A program made the translations under genes and the position numbers. The notes beneath the pieces are model-generated. The model made no database searches. It saw only the letters and a list, made by a program, of their open reading frames with translations, and had not been told where the DNA came from. A stretch of DNA of 64,000 nucleotides from Inediibacterium massiliense (GTDB lineage Bacteria; Bacillota; Clostridia; Peptostreptococcales; Thermotaleaceae), in the NCBI RefSeq assembly GCF_001282725.1, contig NZ_LN876583.1, forward strand, positions 62,001 through 126,000, written 5' to 3'. Below, one piece after another: positions 54,673 through 63,425 of this stretch. The first letter of the stretch is position 1, and every line of letters begins with the position of its first letter.

Positions 54673-55380
54673 TTAATTTCCAAACCAATGTTTTCCTATT
54701 TTTTTTATTACTTCCCTAGACCAAATCCACTTGCTTGTAGCCGTAGCTGGATTCCAATAATATAAACATCCCCCCGTAGGATCCCATCCATTCAAAGCAT
54801 CTCTAGCAGCTTTAATACAACTATCATCTGCTGGAAGATTGATTTGTCCATCACTTACAGCAGTAAAGGCTCCAGGTTGATAGATGACTCCTGCAATTGT
54901 ATTTGGAAAAGATGGATGCCTCGTTCTATTTAGCACAACAGCTCCTACCGCTACTTGTCCTATGTAGGGTTCTCCTCTTGCCTCTCCTGTTATTGCTTTT
55001 GCCAATATATTTACCTCGTCATTCCTAGAAGTCCCGCTATTACTAGCTTGATAATCTTTAGATGTAGCAGGCTCCTTTACCGGCAAGCCTATTTTTTTTG
55101 CAGTTTCATATCCTACTACTCCATCTACAGCAAGTCCATTTTTTCTTTGAAAAGCCTTTACAGCTTCAAAGGTTCCCCCTCCATATACACTATCAATAGG
55201 TCCATTATAATATCCCCATTGTTTTAATTTGGTTTGAAGTGTTTTCACTTTTTCTCCACTAGAACCCCAATATAGAGTTTCTTGTGCACTCCCTATATGT
55301 AAATAGGTTTGTATCACAATAGTAGTACAAAAAGTTAATAAAATAATTAATATAGTAACTTTCTTTTTACTTATAGTCAT
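54673..55380 (-). CDS. sleB: Spore cortex-lytic enzyme SleB
   Basis: 235-residue SleB, a lytic transglycosylase that degrades cortex peptidoglycan during germination. It has an N-terminal signal/anchor (VTILIILLTFCTTIVIQT), a peptidoglycan-binding domain at about 38-95 (KVKTLQTKLKQWGYYNGPID...AVKAFQRKNGLAVDGVVG) and the hydrolase-2 catalytic domain at about 120-235, with the catalytic glutamate in ITGEARGEPYIGQVAVGAVVLNR. GGAGG lies before the ATG. It is followed by ypeB. Confidence 0.96.
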   Translation of the reverse strand: MTISKKKVTILIILLTFCTTIVIQTYLHIGSAQETLYWGSSGEKVKTLQTKLKQWGYYNGPIDSVYGGGTFEAVKAFQRKNGLAVDGVVGYETAKKIGLPVKEPATSKDYQASNSGTSRNDEVNILAKAITGEARGEPYIGQVAVGAVVLNRTRHPSFPNTIAGVIYQPGAFTAVSDGQINLPADDSCIKAARDALNGWDPTGGCLYYWNPATATSKWIWSREVIKKIGKHWFGN

Positions 55381-55465
55381 GTATATCCTCCTTTCATAGA
55401 TTAATTTTATTTTTTGTTAGATTCTACTCAATTATTCAACATTTAACTATGTGGTTATTTTTAGT

Positions 55466-55497
55466 AAAAAAAATGAGGAAAATTTCCTCATTTTTTT
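55466..55497 (-). terminator. Terminator overlapping spoIIR end
   Basis: AAAAAAATGAGGAAA / TTTCCTCATTTTTTT; the spoIIR TGA stop lies inside the stem. Confidence 0.9.
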
Positions 55498-56165
55498 GCC
55501 ATTCTATTCAATTTTGTTTTTGCCTCTTCTAACATTTCTACCACTTTAAATTTTAATTTAATAGGAACTTCTCCCTCACTTTTAGCCGTACGAATCATAT
55601 TAAATTCTTCTTTTGTAAGGACATTCATCATCTCTTTTTCAGTTTTTTTATCCGTTAATCCATTTTTCATATCAATAAAGCATAGAGGAGGAAACATAAC
55701 ACACCACCAATTTTGCCCTTCTCCTTTTCCAATCACTACTCGTAAAGCCTCATAATTTCCTGCTGGAAGAGTAATAGATCCATAATTTTTGGTAGGGAAA
55801 TCATAATCTCCTAAAGAAGCTACGACTTTGTAACTTTGATTATTTTTTTGAATTTCATTTTCAGCAATAGTTTCTATTTCCTTTATATTCTTTTGAATGA
55901 TTCTCCTACTTTCTTCTAGACTTTGAGACTTTTCAAATTTTGGATTCATTGCTTCAATAATTTTATCTCTAACCTTTAATTTTAATTCTTGATCCTTTGG
56001 ATCATCACTATTTGCAAGAACATGAAATCTTATTAAATGATCTTTGTAGCTTTGCTGATTGTCATATACATCTTTGGTAAAATAATAAACACAAGAAGAA
56101 ATACTAAGTACAAATATAATTCCTATCACCCATAACTTTTTATTTTTCCATATATACATATTCAT
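55488..56165 (-). CDS. spoIIR: Stage II sporulation protein R
   Basis: SpoIIR (225 residues) is made in the forespore and signals across the septum to activate SpoIIGA and pro-sigma-E in the mother cell. A signal/anchor segment (KLWVIGIIFVLSISSCVYYF) is followed by the family core: LIRFHVLANSDDPKDQELKLKVRD, a middle ending LPAGNYEALRVVIGKGEGQNWWCVMFPPLC, and a basic tail. ATG 56165 is used because AGGGGG lies 6-7 nt upstream; longer in-frame starts cover that site. Single gene between gerC and sleB. Confidence 0.95.
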   Translation of the reverse strand: MNMYIWKNKKLWVIGIIFVLSISSCVYYFTKDVYDNQQSYKDHLIRFHVLANSDDPKDQELKLKVRDKIIEAMNPKFEKSQSLEESRRIIQKNIKEIETIAENEIQKNNQSYKVVASLGDYDFPTKNYGSITLPAGNYEALRVVIGKGEGQNWWCVMFPPLCFIDMKNGLTDKKTEKEMMNVLTKEEFNMIRTAKSEGEVPIKLKFKVVEMLEEAKTKLNRMAKK

Positions 56166-56259
56166 AAAAATCCCCCTATCTGCCAATTTATCATCTTACT
56201 TTCAGTATTAACAAATAAGGGAATTTTTAAACCAACTTTTATATATTTTTCCTTAAAAT

Positions 56260-57420
56260 TTATCTTGTATCTCCAATCCTCCTTATGATTATTTTAGAAT
56301 TTACTTTTACTTGAGTTATTGGAAAAATTTCACTCCAATCTTCTCTTACTTCTTTCCAAATATTTGGTTCGTATTTTCTTAAATATTCTCCACTTTGTAC
56401 AAGATCTGTTTGAAAATCTTTCTGGATTTTTTTATATAATTTCTCTATAGCTTGATTTAATTCCATTGATGCTTTTTTTTGTACCCTCTTAAGATATGTA
56501 TCATCTAAAGGCTGATTTCTTACTTCAAATAGATGTTGACTTAACTCTGTTTCTACCTCTATATCAAATGATGTATAGATTTGTCCATTTTTTTCATATA
56601 CTTTCATTTTTGTATTTGAATTTGTTACTTTTAAAGGAAGTCTAATATTGTCTACTTTTGTATTTAAAATTCCTCCATTAATCTTATTTAGCATAAACAT
56701 CATCTTTTCTGTTTCTTGTTCTCCTAGCCATCCTACCAACTTGAAATCTTTAAGGACTGCCGACCCTGCAACTTTAATTTCATCTTTAGAAGCCATCATC
56801 CTAGGAGTAACGGCAGCTTTACTTTCATGTAAGCTTTTTAATACATATCCTAAATCCGCATCTGGAATCCTTGGAGTTACTTTTTTTCTACGCATCACTT
56901 CTCGAATAAAAAGTCCTGGTCCTAATTCATCCTTTACTTTTACCTTTACCACATCTTCAGCATTTCCTCTTGTATTCATAAGATATATCTTTCTTCCAAT
57001 AGCAGGACTTCTTTCAATATTATCTAATACTTCTCTTACAAAGATTTCATCTTGAGCAAGCTTTTCTCCTAATACAATAGCTTGTGTTTGTCTAAAATTT
57101 AAAGTTCTTCCTGTTCTTGTTTCAAATTCATCCAATATATCCTCTAAATTATCTCCTACTGCACTATATACATATTTAGCATCTCCTTGTCCTTTTTGAG
57201 CTAAAAGTCCCGTATTCGGGTAAGAAATCGTTACGAGATATCTATTTTTTACTTGATCTATTTTTTCTTCTTCAGTGTTTTCTATTTTTATTTTATTTTC
57301 TTCATATTTATCAATACCCACAATAGCTACAAATGCCCTTTTCTCAATTTCAATCTTATCCCAACAACCTGTGAGCAATAATATACTCATCATACATAAT
57401 AAAACTTTTTTATACACCAC
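56260..57420 (-). CDS. gerC: Ger(x)C family germinant receptor lipoprotein
   Basis: C subunit (386 residues) of a GerA-type germinant receptor, a lipoprotein on the outer face of the spore inner membrane. A type II signal peptide ends in the lipobox LLLTGC and is followed by WDKIEIEKRAFVAIVGIDKY, a family signature. Domains I-III follow, with FETRTGRTLNFRQTQAIVLG and the C-terminal NIWKEVREDWSEIFPITQVKVNS. The frame opens with GTG GTG (57420/57417) after AGGGGG and overlaps gerB by 11 nt, so A, B and C subunits are translationally coupled. The germinant is not predictable. Confidence 0.94.
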   Translation of the reverse strand: MVYKKVLLCMMSILLLTGCWDKIEIEKRAFVAIVGIDKYEENKIKIENTEEEKIDQVKNRYLVTISYPNTGLLAQKGQGDAKYVYSAVGDNLEDILDEFETRTGRTLNFRQTQAIVLGEKLAQDEIFVREVLDNIERSPAIGRKIYLMNTRGNAEDVVKVKVKDELGPGLFIREVMRRKKVTPRIPDADLGYVLKSLHESKAAVTPRMMASKDEIKVAGSAVLKDFKLVGWLGEQETEKMMFMLNKINGGILNTKVDNIRLPLKVTNSNTKMKVYEKNGQIYTSFDIEVETELSQHLFEVRNQPLDDTYLKRVQKKASMELNQAIEKLYKKIQKDFQTDLVQSGEYLRKYEPNIWKEVREDWSEIFPITQVKVNSKIIIRRIGDTR

Positions 57421-58516
57421 CTTTTCCCCCTTCCTTCTTTTTGATATAACTAAGCAGTAGTAAAATAGAAGGAATAATCACCATATGCAAAGTACCTAAA
57501 TAATATGAAAATTTATCTGCATAATCTCCTAATTGAGCAATATTTTCTGGAATTAATGCAATAAAATAAATAAAAGGAATCAAAAACAATACCAAATAAT
57601 TTTGTTCTTTTGATTTAAATATTCGACTCAAGGTTAAACTCGCACCAAAATAAAGAGGCACTACCGTCATAAATACAGTAATAATCCACACAGCAATGAC
57701 AAATATCTGGATATTCTCAATAAATGCTCCTGGCAAATCAATAGTCTTAAAAAGTTCTAAAGACGGCCATATAATATGAGTTGTTTCAACAAGTCCAAAT
57801 CTCGAAACTGTTACCACTACTATAAACATATAAATCCCTGCTACAATTAATACAGATAGATCTATATCTTTTTTTATATTTTCAGGATCTACAACAAAAT
57901 TTGCACATACCATAATCATTTCTATTCCAACAAAACTAAAAAATGTAATAGGAATAGCTTGAATGATTTTAGAAATAGGAGTTTTAAAAACTGGAAGTAA
58001 ATTACTAAAATGTAATTCTCCTAAAACAGGTATAGTAATCAATATAGCAAATATAATTACAAATGGAAAAAGTAGTTGTGCCATTCTAACAATAGATTCT
58101 ATTCCACTCCTTACAAGATAAGTAGCTGTTAGTAAAAGAGTAATCATTAATACCTCAATAGGTGTATTAAAAAGTAAATAAGCTTTTGTAATTTCTCCAA
58201 ATATTCTTAATTCAAAGCTTGTAAAAATAACAAGGTATATACAAAAAGACAAAGCAATCAAAGTTCCTAAAATCTTTCCTACTAAAGAATTACTATATTC
58301 AACCATATTTTGAGGATAAAATTTTTCTACTAAAGTAGTAAAAATTCTTCCTATTCCTAACGCCAACAATACGGTAATTGATAAAACAATCCATCCATCA
58401 GGTCCAACTTTCTCTGTAAGACTTCTTGGAATCGTTAAAATTCCTACTCCTACAATAGTAATACTAATCATCATTCCCAATTGAAAACTTGAAATTTTAT
58501 CATTATTTCTATTCAT
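57410..58516 (-). CDS. gerB: Germinant receptor B subunit (APC-type permease-like)
   Basis: 368 residues, about ten membrane helices, GerAB/ArcD/ProY family (endospore germination permease). It is the subunit thought to bind amino-acid germinants. Visible features: ISSFQLGMMISITIVGVGILTIPR at the start, an unwound helix-1 glycine cluster GVGIL, and FFSFVGIEMIMVCANFVVDP in the middle. It overlaps gerA by 8 nt (ATGAATAG) and gerC by 11 nt. Confidence 0.94.
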   Translation of the reverse strand: MNRNNDKISSFQLGMMISITIVGVGILTIPRSLTEKVGPDGWIVLSITVLLALGIGRIFTTLVEKFYPQNMVEYSNSLVGKILGTLIALSFCIYLVIFTSFELRIFGEITKAYLLFNTPIEVLMITLLLTATYLVRSGIESIVRMAQLLFPFVIIFAILITIPVLGELHFSNLLPVFKTPISKIIQAIPITFFSFVGIEMIMVCANFVVDPENIKKDIDLSVLIVAGIYMFIVVVTVSRFGLVETTHIIWPSLELFKTIDLPGAFIENIQIFVIAVWIITVFMTVVPLYFGASLTLSRIFKSKEQNYLVLFLIPFIYFIALIPENIAQLGDYADKFSYYLGTLHMVIIPSILLLLSYIKKKEGGKGGV

Positions 58517-60080
58517 CTTTTTCTTCCTCCCCTATAGCTACCGTTGTATCTCTTAGTCTATCATTGTCCCTCCTATGTAAAAATTCAGGTCTTTTTTTCA
58601 TAAATCGAAGAGGTGCTCGAATCAATACATCTTTAAAATCCTTAAATGTAGTTTCCGTAGCTACAAATGGACTTAAATATGGAACTCCAAAGCTCTTTAA
58701 ATTACATAAATGAATTAATATAATAATCAAACCTAATATAATCCCATATAATCCAAATACTCCTGCTAATATCATAAGAGAAAATCTGAGTATGCGAAAA
58801 GCAATAGCAAAGCTATAGTTTGGAGTTGTATAAGCAGCCATTGCTGTAAGTGCTACAACAATCACCATCAAAGGACTTACAATTCCAGCTTGAACTGCCG
58901 CTTGACCTAACACCAACCCCCCTACAATCCCAATGGTTGATCCTATAGGTCCTGGAAGCCTGACTCCAGCTTCTCTTAATAGTTCTAAAGAACCCTCCAT
59001 AATAAATGTTTCAATAAATGCAGGAAAAGGTACATTCATTCTACTTCCAGCTACATACAAAGCCAGATCTGTAGGTAGCATTCCAGGATGATAAGAAGTA
59101 ATAGCTATATAAAGACTTGGAAGAAACAATGCAAATACAATAGATATAAACCTTAAAATTCTTAAAGCAGATGCAATCAAAAACCTTTCACTATAATCCT
59201 CTGGAGATTGTAATAAAGTAACAATGGTTGCAGGAATCAAAAGAACAAAAGGAGTATTATCTACAATAATAGCTACCCTTCCTTCTAATAATGCAGCCGA
59301 GACAACATCTGGTCTTTGCGTATTCTGAATTTGGGGAAAAGGTGACTTCCACTGATCTTCTATAAATTGTTCTATGTATCCGCTTTCTAAAATGGCATCA
59401 ATTTTAATTTCATCCAATCTTTTTTTGACCTCTTTTAATATGTCTTTATTTACAATCTCTTCTATATATAAAATAGCTATATCTGTCTTTGATCTTTCTC
59501 CTATCTGCATTTGTTTTATTTTGAATTTAGGATCACGAATTCTCCTTCTTACTAAAGCAGTATTAATTCTTAGTGTTTCTACAAATCCTTCTCTTGGTCC
59601 ACGAATAACTGTTTCTGTTGAAGGTTCACTAATAGATCGAAACTCCCATCCTTTTGAAGCAATAACAAAAAACTTGTCCCATTTGTCTACGATCAAAATC
59701 GTATCTCCACAAAGAATTGTATCAATAGCTACATTCATATCATCAATCTCTTTTATATCTGCTACAGAAATAGATTGTTTTTTGATTTCTTCAAAAAGTT
59801 TTTCCTTCATCAAATGAGGTTCTTTTAAAATATCAGAGGATAAAAGCATCAAACTTTTTAAAACATATTCCTGTAAAAGATCTTTGTTGGATATACCTTC
59901 TGCATATACAAGTGCAAAATTCATTTTTTTATCTTTCATAGGTTGAAATTCTCTATAAATCACATCATCACAATTACTTAAAATTTCTTTGATTGTATCT
60001 AAATTTTTTTGGTAGTCTTCTTTAATTGGAATTTTTACTTTTTCTTCTTTAGGCTGAAATAAATCATCAAAAAAACTCAT
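58509..60080 (-). CDS. gerA: Germinant receptor A subunit
   Basis: 523 residues of the GerAA/SpoVAF family. A cytosolic N-terminal part (about 1-260) contains the family segments GPREGFVETLRINTALVRRRI and IEEIVNKDILKEVKKRLDEI, followed by IVDNTPFVLLIPATIVTLLQSPEDY. A membrane domain with about five helices comes next (VFALFLPSLYIAITSYHPGMLPTDL; GSTIGIVGGLVLGQAAVQAG) and then a soluble tail. First of gerA-gerB-gerC; a small membrane protein gene lies 19 nt upstream. Expression is expected in the forespore. Confidence 0.95.
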   Translation of the reverse strand: MSFFDDLFQPKEEKVKIPIKEDYQKNLDTIKEILSNCDDVIYREFQPMKDKKMNFALVYAEGISNKDLLQEYVLKSLMLLSSDILKEPHLMKEKLFEEIKKQSISVADIKEIDDMNVAIDTILCGDTILIVDKWDKFFVIASKGWEFRSISEPSTETVIRGPREGFVETLRINTALVRRRIRDPKFKIKQMQIGERSKTDIAILYIEEIVNKDILKEVKKRLDEIKIDAILESGYIEQFIEDQWKSPFPQIQNTQRPDVVSAALLEGRVAIIVDNTPFVLLIPATIVTLLQSPEDYSERFLIASALRILRFISIVFALFLPSLYIAITSYHPGMLPTDLALYVAGSRMNVPFPAFIETFIMEGSLELLREAGVRLPGPIGSTIGIVGGLVLGQAAVQAGIVSPLMVIVVALTAMAAYTTPNYSFAIAFRILRFSLMILAGVFGLYGIILGLIIILIHLCNLKSFGVPYLSPFVATETTFKDFKDVLIRAPLRFMKKRPEFLHRRDNDRLRDTTVAIGEEEKDE

Positions 60081-60099
60081 AAGAAAATAGCTCCTTTCT

Positions 60100-60318
60100 T
60101 CATACTATTTTAAGAACAATATAAACTCCTATTCCGCCTATAATATATACTAGCCCTACTCCTTTACAAATTTTTGCTTCCCTATATAATTTCTTCTTCT
60201 TTAAATTTTTACTATCTATCCATAAAGAAAAAAATCCTATCCCTAAAACTAAAAATACCAAATACAAAGAATAAATATCCTTTAGTTTTTCATAAAAATA
60301 TAAAATTATTTTTTCCAA
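60100..60318 (-). CDS. Small two-helix membrane protein at head of ger operon
   Basis: 72 residues with two predicted membrane helices (LYLVFLVLGIGFFSLWI and VGLVYIIGGIGVYIVLKIV) separated by a Lys-rich loop (DSKNLKKKKLYREAKICK). It uses a TTG start at 60318 with GGGTGA upstream, and lies 19 nt before gerA in the same direction. Bacillus germinant receptor operons often have a small two-helix D subunit that modulates the receptor; this protein matches in size, topology and location but not recognisably in sequence. Treat as a candidate D-like subunit. Confidence 0.65.
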   Translation of the reverse strand: MEKIILYFYEKLKDIYSLYLVFLVLGIGFFSLWIDSKNLKKKKLYREAKICKGVGLVYIIGGIGVYIVLKIV

Positions 60319-60386
60319 GTTTCATCACCCGCTTTTCAAAGTCTATAATATAATATTTACCTTTTTTGAAAGGGATATACAAAAAA

Positions 60387-60407
60387 AGAACAGCATTTGC
60401 TGTTCCT
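60387..60407 (-). terminator. Element A: left copy of duplicated terminator stem
   Basis: GAACAGCA/TGCTGTTC stem with its A-tract on the left, functioning as a minus-strand terminator; 20 of 21 positions match 60613-60633. Confidence 0.85.
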
Positions 60408-60612
60408 CAAACTATTGGCAAACTATATTTTAGCAAAGTCATAAAATTCGAAACCATTATTGAGAATTTGTGAAAATATAGAATAAGTGAGAAAATCATT
60501 AGCATTACACTGTTTGAACATAGTGAGTTTGTAATGCTATTTTCGATCGTTTCTTCATATTTTCCAAATTTGAAAATTGGTTACATTTTTTATGACTTTG
60601 TATACAAGATAA
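60408..60612. mobile_element. MITE-like element A, terminator-inserted, 205 bp
   Basis: Inverted repeats CAAAGTCATAAAA (60434-60446) and TTTTATGACTTTG (60588-60600) lie at fixed distance from both ends. Internally it holds the CTGTTTGAAC hairpin with a perfect 9-bp stem TAGCATTAC/GTAATGCTA (60500-60539). It lacks the CAACG-stem block of B and C. Non-coding; fills the ispE-ger gap of 323 nt. Confidence 0.75.
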
Positions 60613-60633
60613 GGAACAGCATTTGCTGTTCCT
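60613..60633. terminator. Element A: right copy of duplicated stem, near ispE end
   Basis: Same hairpin as 60387-60407 but with a T-tract on the plus side only; removal of element A would recreate a bidirectional A-tract/stem/T-tract terminator. Confidence 0.8.
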
Positions 60634-60641
60634 TTTTTAAA

Positions 60642-61496
60642 TTATTCATTATATGTTTTTACAATATATACTTGATTATATATTTTACTTAAATTTTCAT
60701 AAGCAGATTTTGCTTTATTATAATCTTTGTAAATTCCAAACACCGTAGGACCACTTCCGCTCATTATACTTCCTAATGCTTGGTATTCTAACATCTTCTT
60801 TTTAATATCTTTTATAATAGGATGCATACTTTCCGTTACAGGCTCTAATACATTACATAAATTTTCAGAAAGAATCTTTATATCTTTATTTTTTAGAGCC
60901 TCAATCATAACTTCCGTCTTAGGATGATCTATAATTTGTTCTACATTTAAATTACCATATACACTAGCCGTTGAAACACTTATATTAGGTTTACATAAAA
61001 CAATCCATTCCTGAAATCCTTGTATAGAAGTTAATTTTTCTCCTATTCCCTCTGCAAGGGCTGCTCCTCCCAAAATACAAAATGGAACATCTGCCCCTAA
61101 ATTCACCCCTAAATCCATCAATTCTTTTTTGGTAGCTTTAAGATTAAAAAGTTCATTCATTCCAATCATAACTGCTGCTGCATCTGTACTTCCACCTGCC
61201 AGTCCTGCTGCTACAGGAATATTTTTATGAATGTAAATTTCAATCCCTTGTTTAATACCAAAATGATGAATCATAAGCTGTGCTGCCTTATATGCAATAT
61301 TCCCTTCATGATTGGGTATATATTCACAATTTGAATTTAAAATAATTCCATTTTTAATAATTTTCAAACTAATTTCATCATATAAATCGATTTGCTGCAT
61401 AATCATCTTCACTTCATGATATCCGTCTTCTCTTCTTTTTAGAACATCTAGTGATAAATTGATTTTTGCTCTTCCTTTTATTTCTAATTTTTCCAT
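60642..61496 (-). CDS. ispE: 4-diphosphocytidyl-2-C-methyl-D-erythritol kinase
   Basis: GHMP kinase (284 residues) of the non-mevalonate isoprenoid pathway. Motifs: AKINLSLDVLKRREDGYHEV, the ATP loop NIPVAAGLAGGSTDAAAVM, the LGADVPFCILGGAALAEGIGE segment with the catalytic aspartate and the C-terminal GSIMSGSGPTVFGIY. ATG 61496 is chosen because AGAGG lies 8 nt upstream; an in-frame GTG (61505) overlaps that site. In many Clostridia ispE lies near sporulation genes, as here. Confidence 0.96.
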   Translation of the reverse strand: MEKLEIKGRAKINLSLDVLKRREDGYHEVKMIMQQIDLYDEISLKIIKNGIILNSNCEYIPNHEGNIAYKAAQLMIHHFGIKQGIEIYIHKNIPVAAGLAGGSTDAAAVMIGMNELFNLKATKKELMDLGVNLGADVPFCILGGAALAEGIGEKLTSIQGFQEWIVLCKPNISVSTASVYGNLNVEQIIDHPKTEVMIEALKNKDIKILSENLCNVLEPVTESMHPIIKDIKKKMLEYQALGSIMSGSGPTVFGIYKDYNKAKSAYENLSKIYNQVYIVKTYNE

Positions 61497-61565
61497 TTTA
61501 CTCACCTCTTTTGTTCTTTCGTATTATTTTATCATTTTTTCCGTATCATTGTACATAAAATAAAA

Positions 61566-61586
61566 AAGCCTATAAGTTTATAGGCT
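61566..61586. repeat. Element B: left copy of duplicated terminator stem
   Basis: AGCCTATA/TATAGGCT stem preceded by A6; 20 of 21 positions match 61744-61764. Confidence 0.85.
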
Positions 61587-61743
61587 CTGACTGCTGACAA
61601 AGTATATTGTAGCAAAGTCATAAAATTCGCAAGCTCATGGCGCCAACGAAATCTTTTCATTTCATTCAATATTTCCGTTGCTTAAAATTCGGAACAATTA
61701 TTGAGAATTTAGTGACGTTTTTTATGACTTTGTCTACAAACTT
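61587..61743. mobile_element. MITE-like element B, terminator-inserted, 157 bp
   Basis: Ends and inverted repeats (61613-61625 and 61720-61732) match elements A and C. The interior carries the CAACG-stem block (61626-61684) and the short GGAACAATTATTGAGAATTT segment but lacks the CTGTTTGAGC hairpin. Non-coding. Confidence 0.75.
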
Positions 61744-61764
61744 AAGCCTATAAGTTCATAGGCT
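61744..61764 (-). terminator. Terminator after the SPOCS/LysM gene (right copy of duplicated stem)
   Basis: Same stem as 61566-61586, followed by TTTT on the plus side; lies 15 nt beyond the stop codon. Confidence 0.75.
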
Positions 61765-61778
61765 TTTAAACTAAGTTT

Positions 61779-63353
61779 TTAAAACTCATATACAAAAGTT
61801 TTTTGAATCACAATCTGATCTCCAGGATAAATAGAATCTGCCTTTTCAATATGATTGGTTTCAATCAATTCCTCCACAGTGGTATTATATCTCTTAGCAA
61901 TCTTCCAAATTGTATCTCCTGGTTGTACATAATATATAGTAATACTTGGTCTTTTGCTCATATCTACTTTTTCATCTAATTCTTGTGCATCTACAATAAC
62001 TTCTATTTTCATTTTTTCTTTCACTGTACAATTGGCTCCTATGTTGATTCTTACTTCTATTTGTTCTGGATTAATTAAACTATAATCTATATCATAAGTA
62101 TGTAGTTCTACTTCTGCCTCCATGTTTTCCTTTGCTTTAGGAATTTCCACAAAGTGTCTAAAAGGAATTTCTTGTGCAAAATTCTTGACTCCCTTTTCTT
62201 CATCTTGACATAAATACAATACATTTGTTTCTAAAACACCTTCTATGATTACTTTTTCATCATTTAAAGTCATATCTGTCATGACAGGCCTTGCATTCAC
62301 ATGAAGCACCTTCAAAATTTGTAATGCATCGTCAGGTATATCTAGCATTTCTTTTACAATCACATTTGCTGTATTATCGCCTACTTTTTCATAAAAGAAA
62401 ACAGGTTTTTTATCTATTTTTAAAACCTTTGTTGGAGAATATGCATCCACTAAAACTTCGTTTTGTTCTATCTCACTTACTACTGCATCAATCTTAATTA
62501 CAGCTTCTACTTCTACGATTCTTTTATCTCCATCTACATTTTCTTTGATCTCTGTATATACTTCATCTCCTTTTAACTTAATTTTGCTTTCCATATCCTT
62601 CATAGCATTGGGGATTTCAACAAAATGAGTAAAAGGAACTTCATTTCTCATTATACATAAAGAATTCTTTTCATCATCTCCAACATACAAAGTATTGATT
62701 TTAACTACTCCACCTACAATAACCTTTCCGTCTGTAACCTGCCTTTCTTTTTCTACAGGATAAGCATCACATTTTACGATTTCTAAGATATCTGGCATAC
62801 TTTCATCAATTTCAATTTTTTCTCTTACCATAGTCTCAGATTGGTTTGATCCTACTAGATCTTCATAATATATATTTTCTTTTAAAACCTGTACATCTTC
62901 TAAACCTTCTATCTTTCTAAGTACTTCCATTTTCGTAGTATCCATGCTTTTTCCTTCTAAATCCACAACTGCTTTAATCCCTATTTTTCTTTCATTGACT
63001 ATATAAGAATCAATATGTTCTATAAAGGCACGAATATCCGTTCTCATATTAGGCTCTGTAGCTGGAATATCCATACTTTGATTAAAGCCTGCACTAGCAT
63101 TCATGCCATACACAGGATACTCCCCTGTATCTGCAACATAAAGTATTTTAAAATTTATGACACCCTCTATGTTCACTTTATCCTTAAGAATTTCTTTTCC
63201 TGTAATACTAATATCACCATCTACAGATATAATTCTTGAAATATCAGGTTTTATATCCGGCACTAATATTTCTCCCTCTACAAGTGCTTGTGTATCCCCT
63301 CCACCAATTACTTGATCTATCTTTAGTAAATCTCTCATTAATTCCATAGCCAT
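61779..63353 (-). CDS. SPOCS (DUF3794) and LysM domain spore protein
   Basis: 524 residues. Three to four SPOCS (DUF3794) modules fill most of the length, each with the pattern VEGVINFKILYVAD / VGGVVKINTLYVGDD / IEGVLETNVLYLCQDEE followed by FxHFVEIPxAxxxMxxxxxL. A C-terminal LysM domain at about 470-515 (YYVQPGDTIWKIAKRYNTTVEELIETN) should bind peptidoglycan or cortex. The architecture is that of clostridial spore coat/cortex morphogenetic proteins related to SpoVID/SipL. SipL-like proteins interact with SpoIVA. Single gene between argH and ispE. GGAGG lies upstream of the ATG. Confidence 0.88.
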   Translation of the reverse strand: MAMELMRDLLKIDQVIGGGDTQALVEGEILVPDIKPDISRIISVDGDISITGKEILKDKVNIEGVINFKILYVADTGEYPVYGMNASAGFNQSMDIPATEPNMRTDIRAFIEHIDSYIVNERKIGIKAVVDLEGKSMDTTKMEVLRKIEGLEDVQVLKENIYYEDLVGSNQSETMVREKIEIDESMPDILEIVKCDAYPVEKERQVTDGKVIVGGVVKINTLYVGDDEKNSLCIMRNEVPFTHFVEIPNAMKDMESKIKLKGDEVYTEIKENVDGDKRIVEVEAVIKIDAVVSEIEQNEVLVDAYSPTKVLKIDKKPVFFYEKVGDNTANVIVKEMLDIPDDALQILKVLHVNARPVMTDMTLNDEKVIIEGVLETNVLYLCQDEEKGVKNFAQEIPFRHFVEIPKAKENMEAEVELHTYDIDYSLINPEQIEVRINIGANCTVKEKMKIEVIVDAQELDEKVDMSKRPSITIYYVQPGDTIWKIAKRYNTTVEELIETNHIEKADSIYPGDQIVIQKTFVYEF

Positions 63354-63425
63354 TGATTTTCCTCCTCCTTTAGTCCCTAAATCACACTACTATTTATCTC
63401 TTTCTATACTTATGATGAAGTACAT

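Noticed and set aside
60342-60386. Sigma-G promoter of the ger operon (GTATA-18-AATATTA, minus strand)
   Set aside because: Partial match only in very AT-rich sequence; not strong enough to list.
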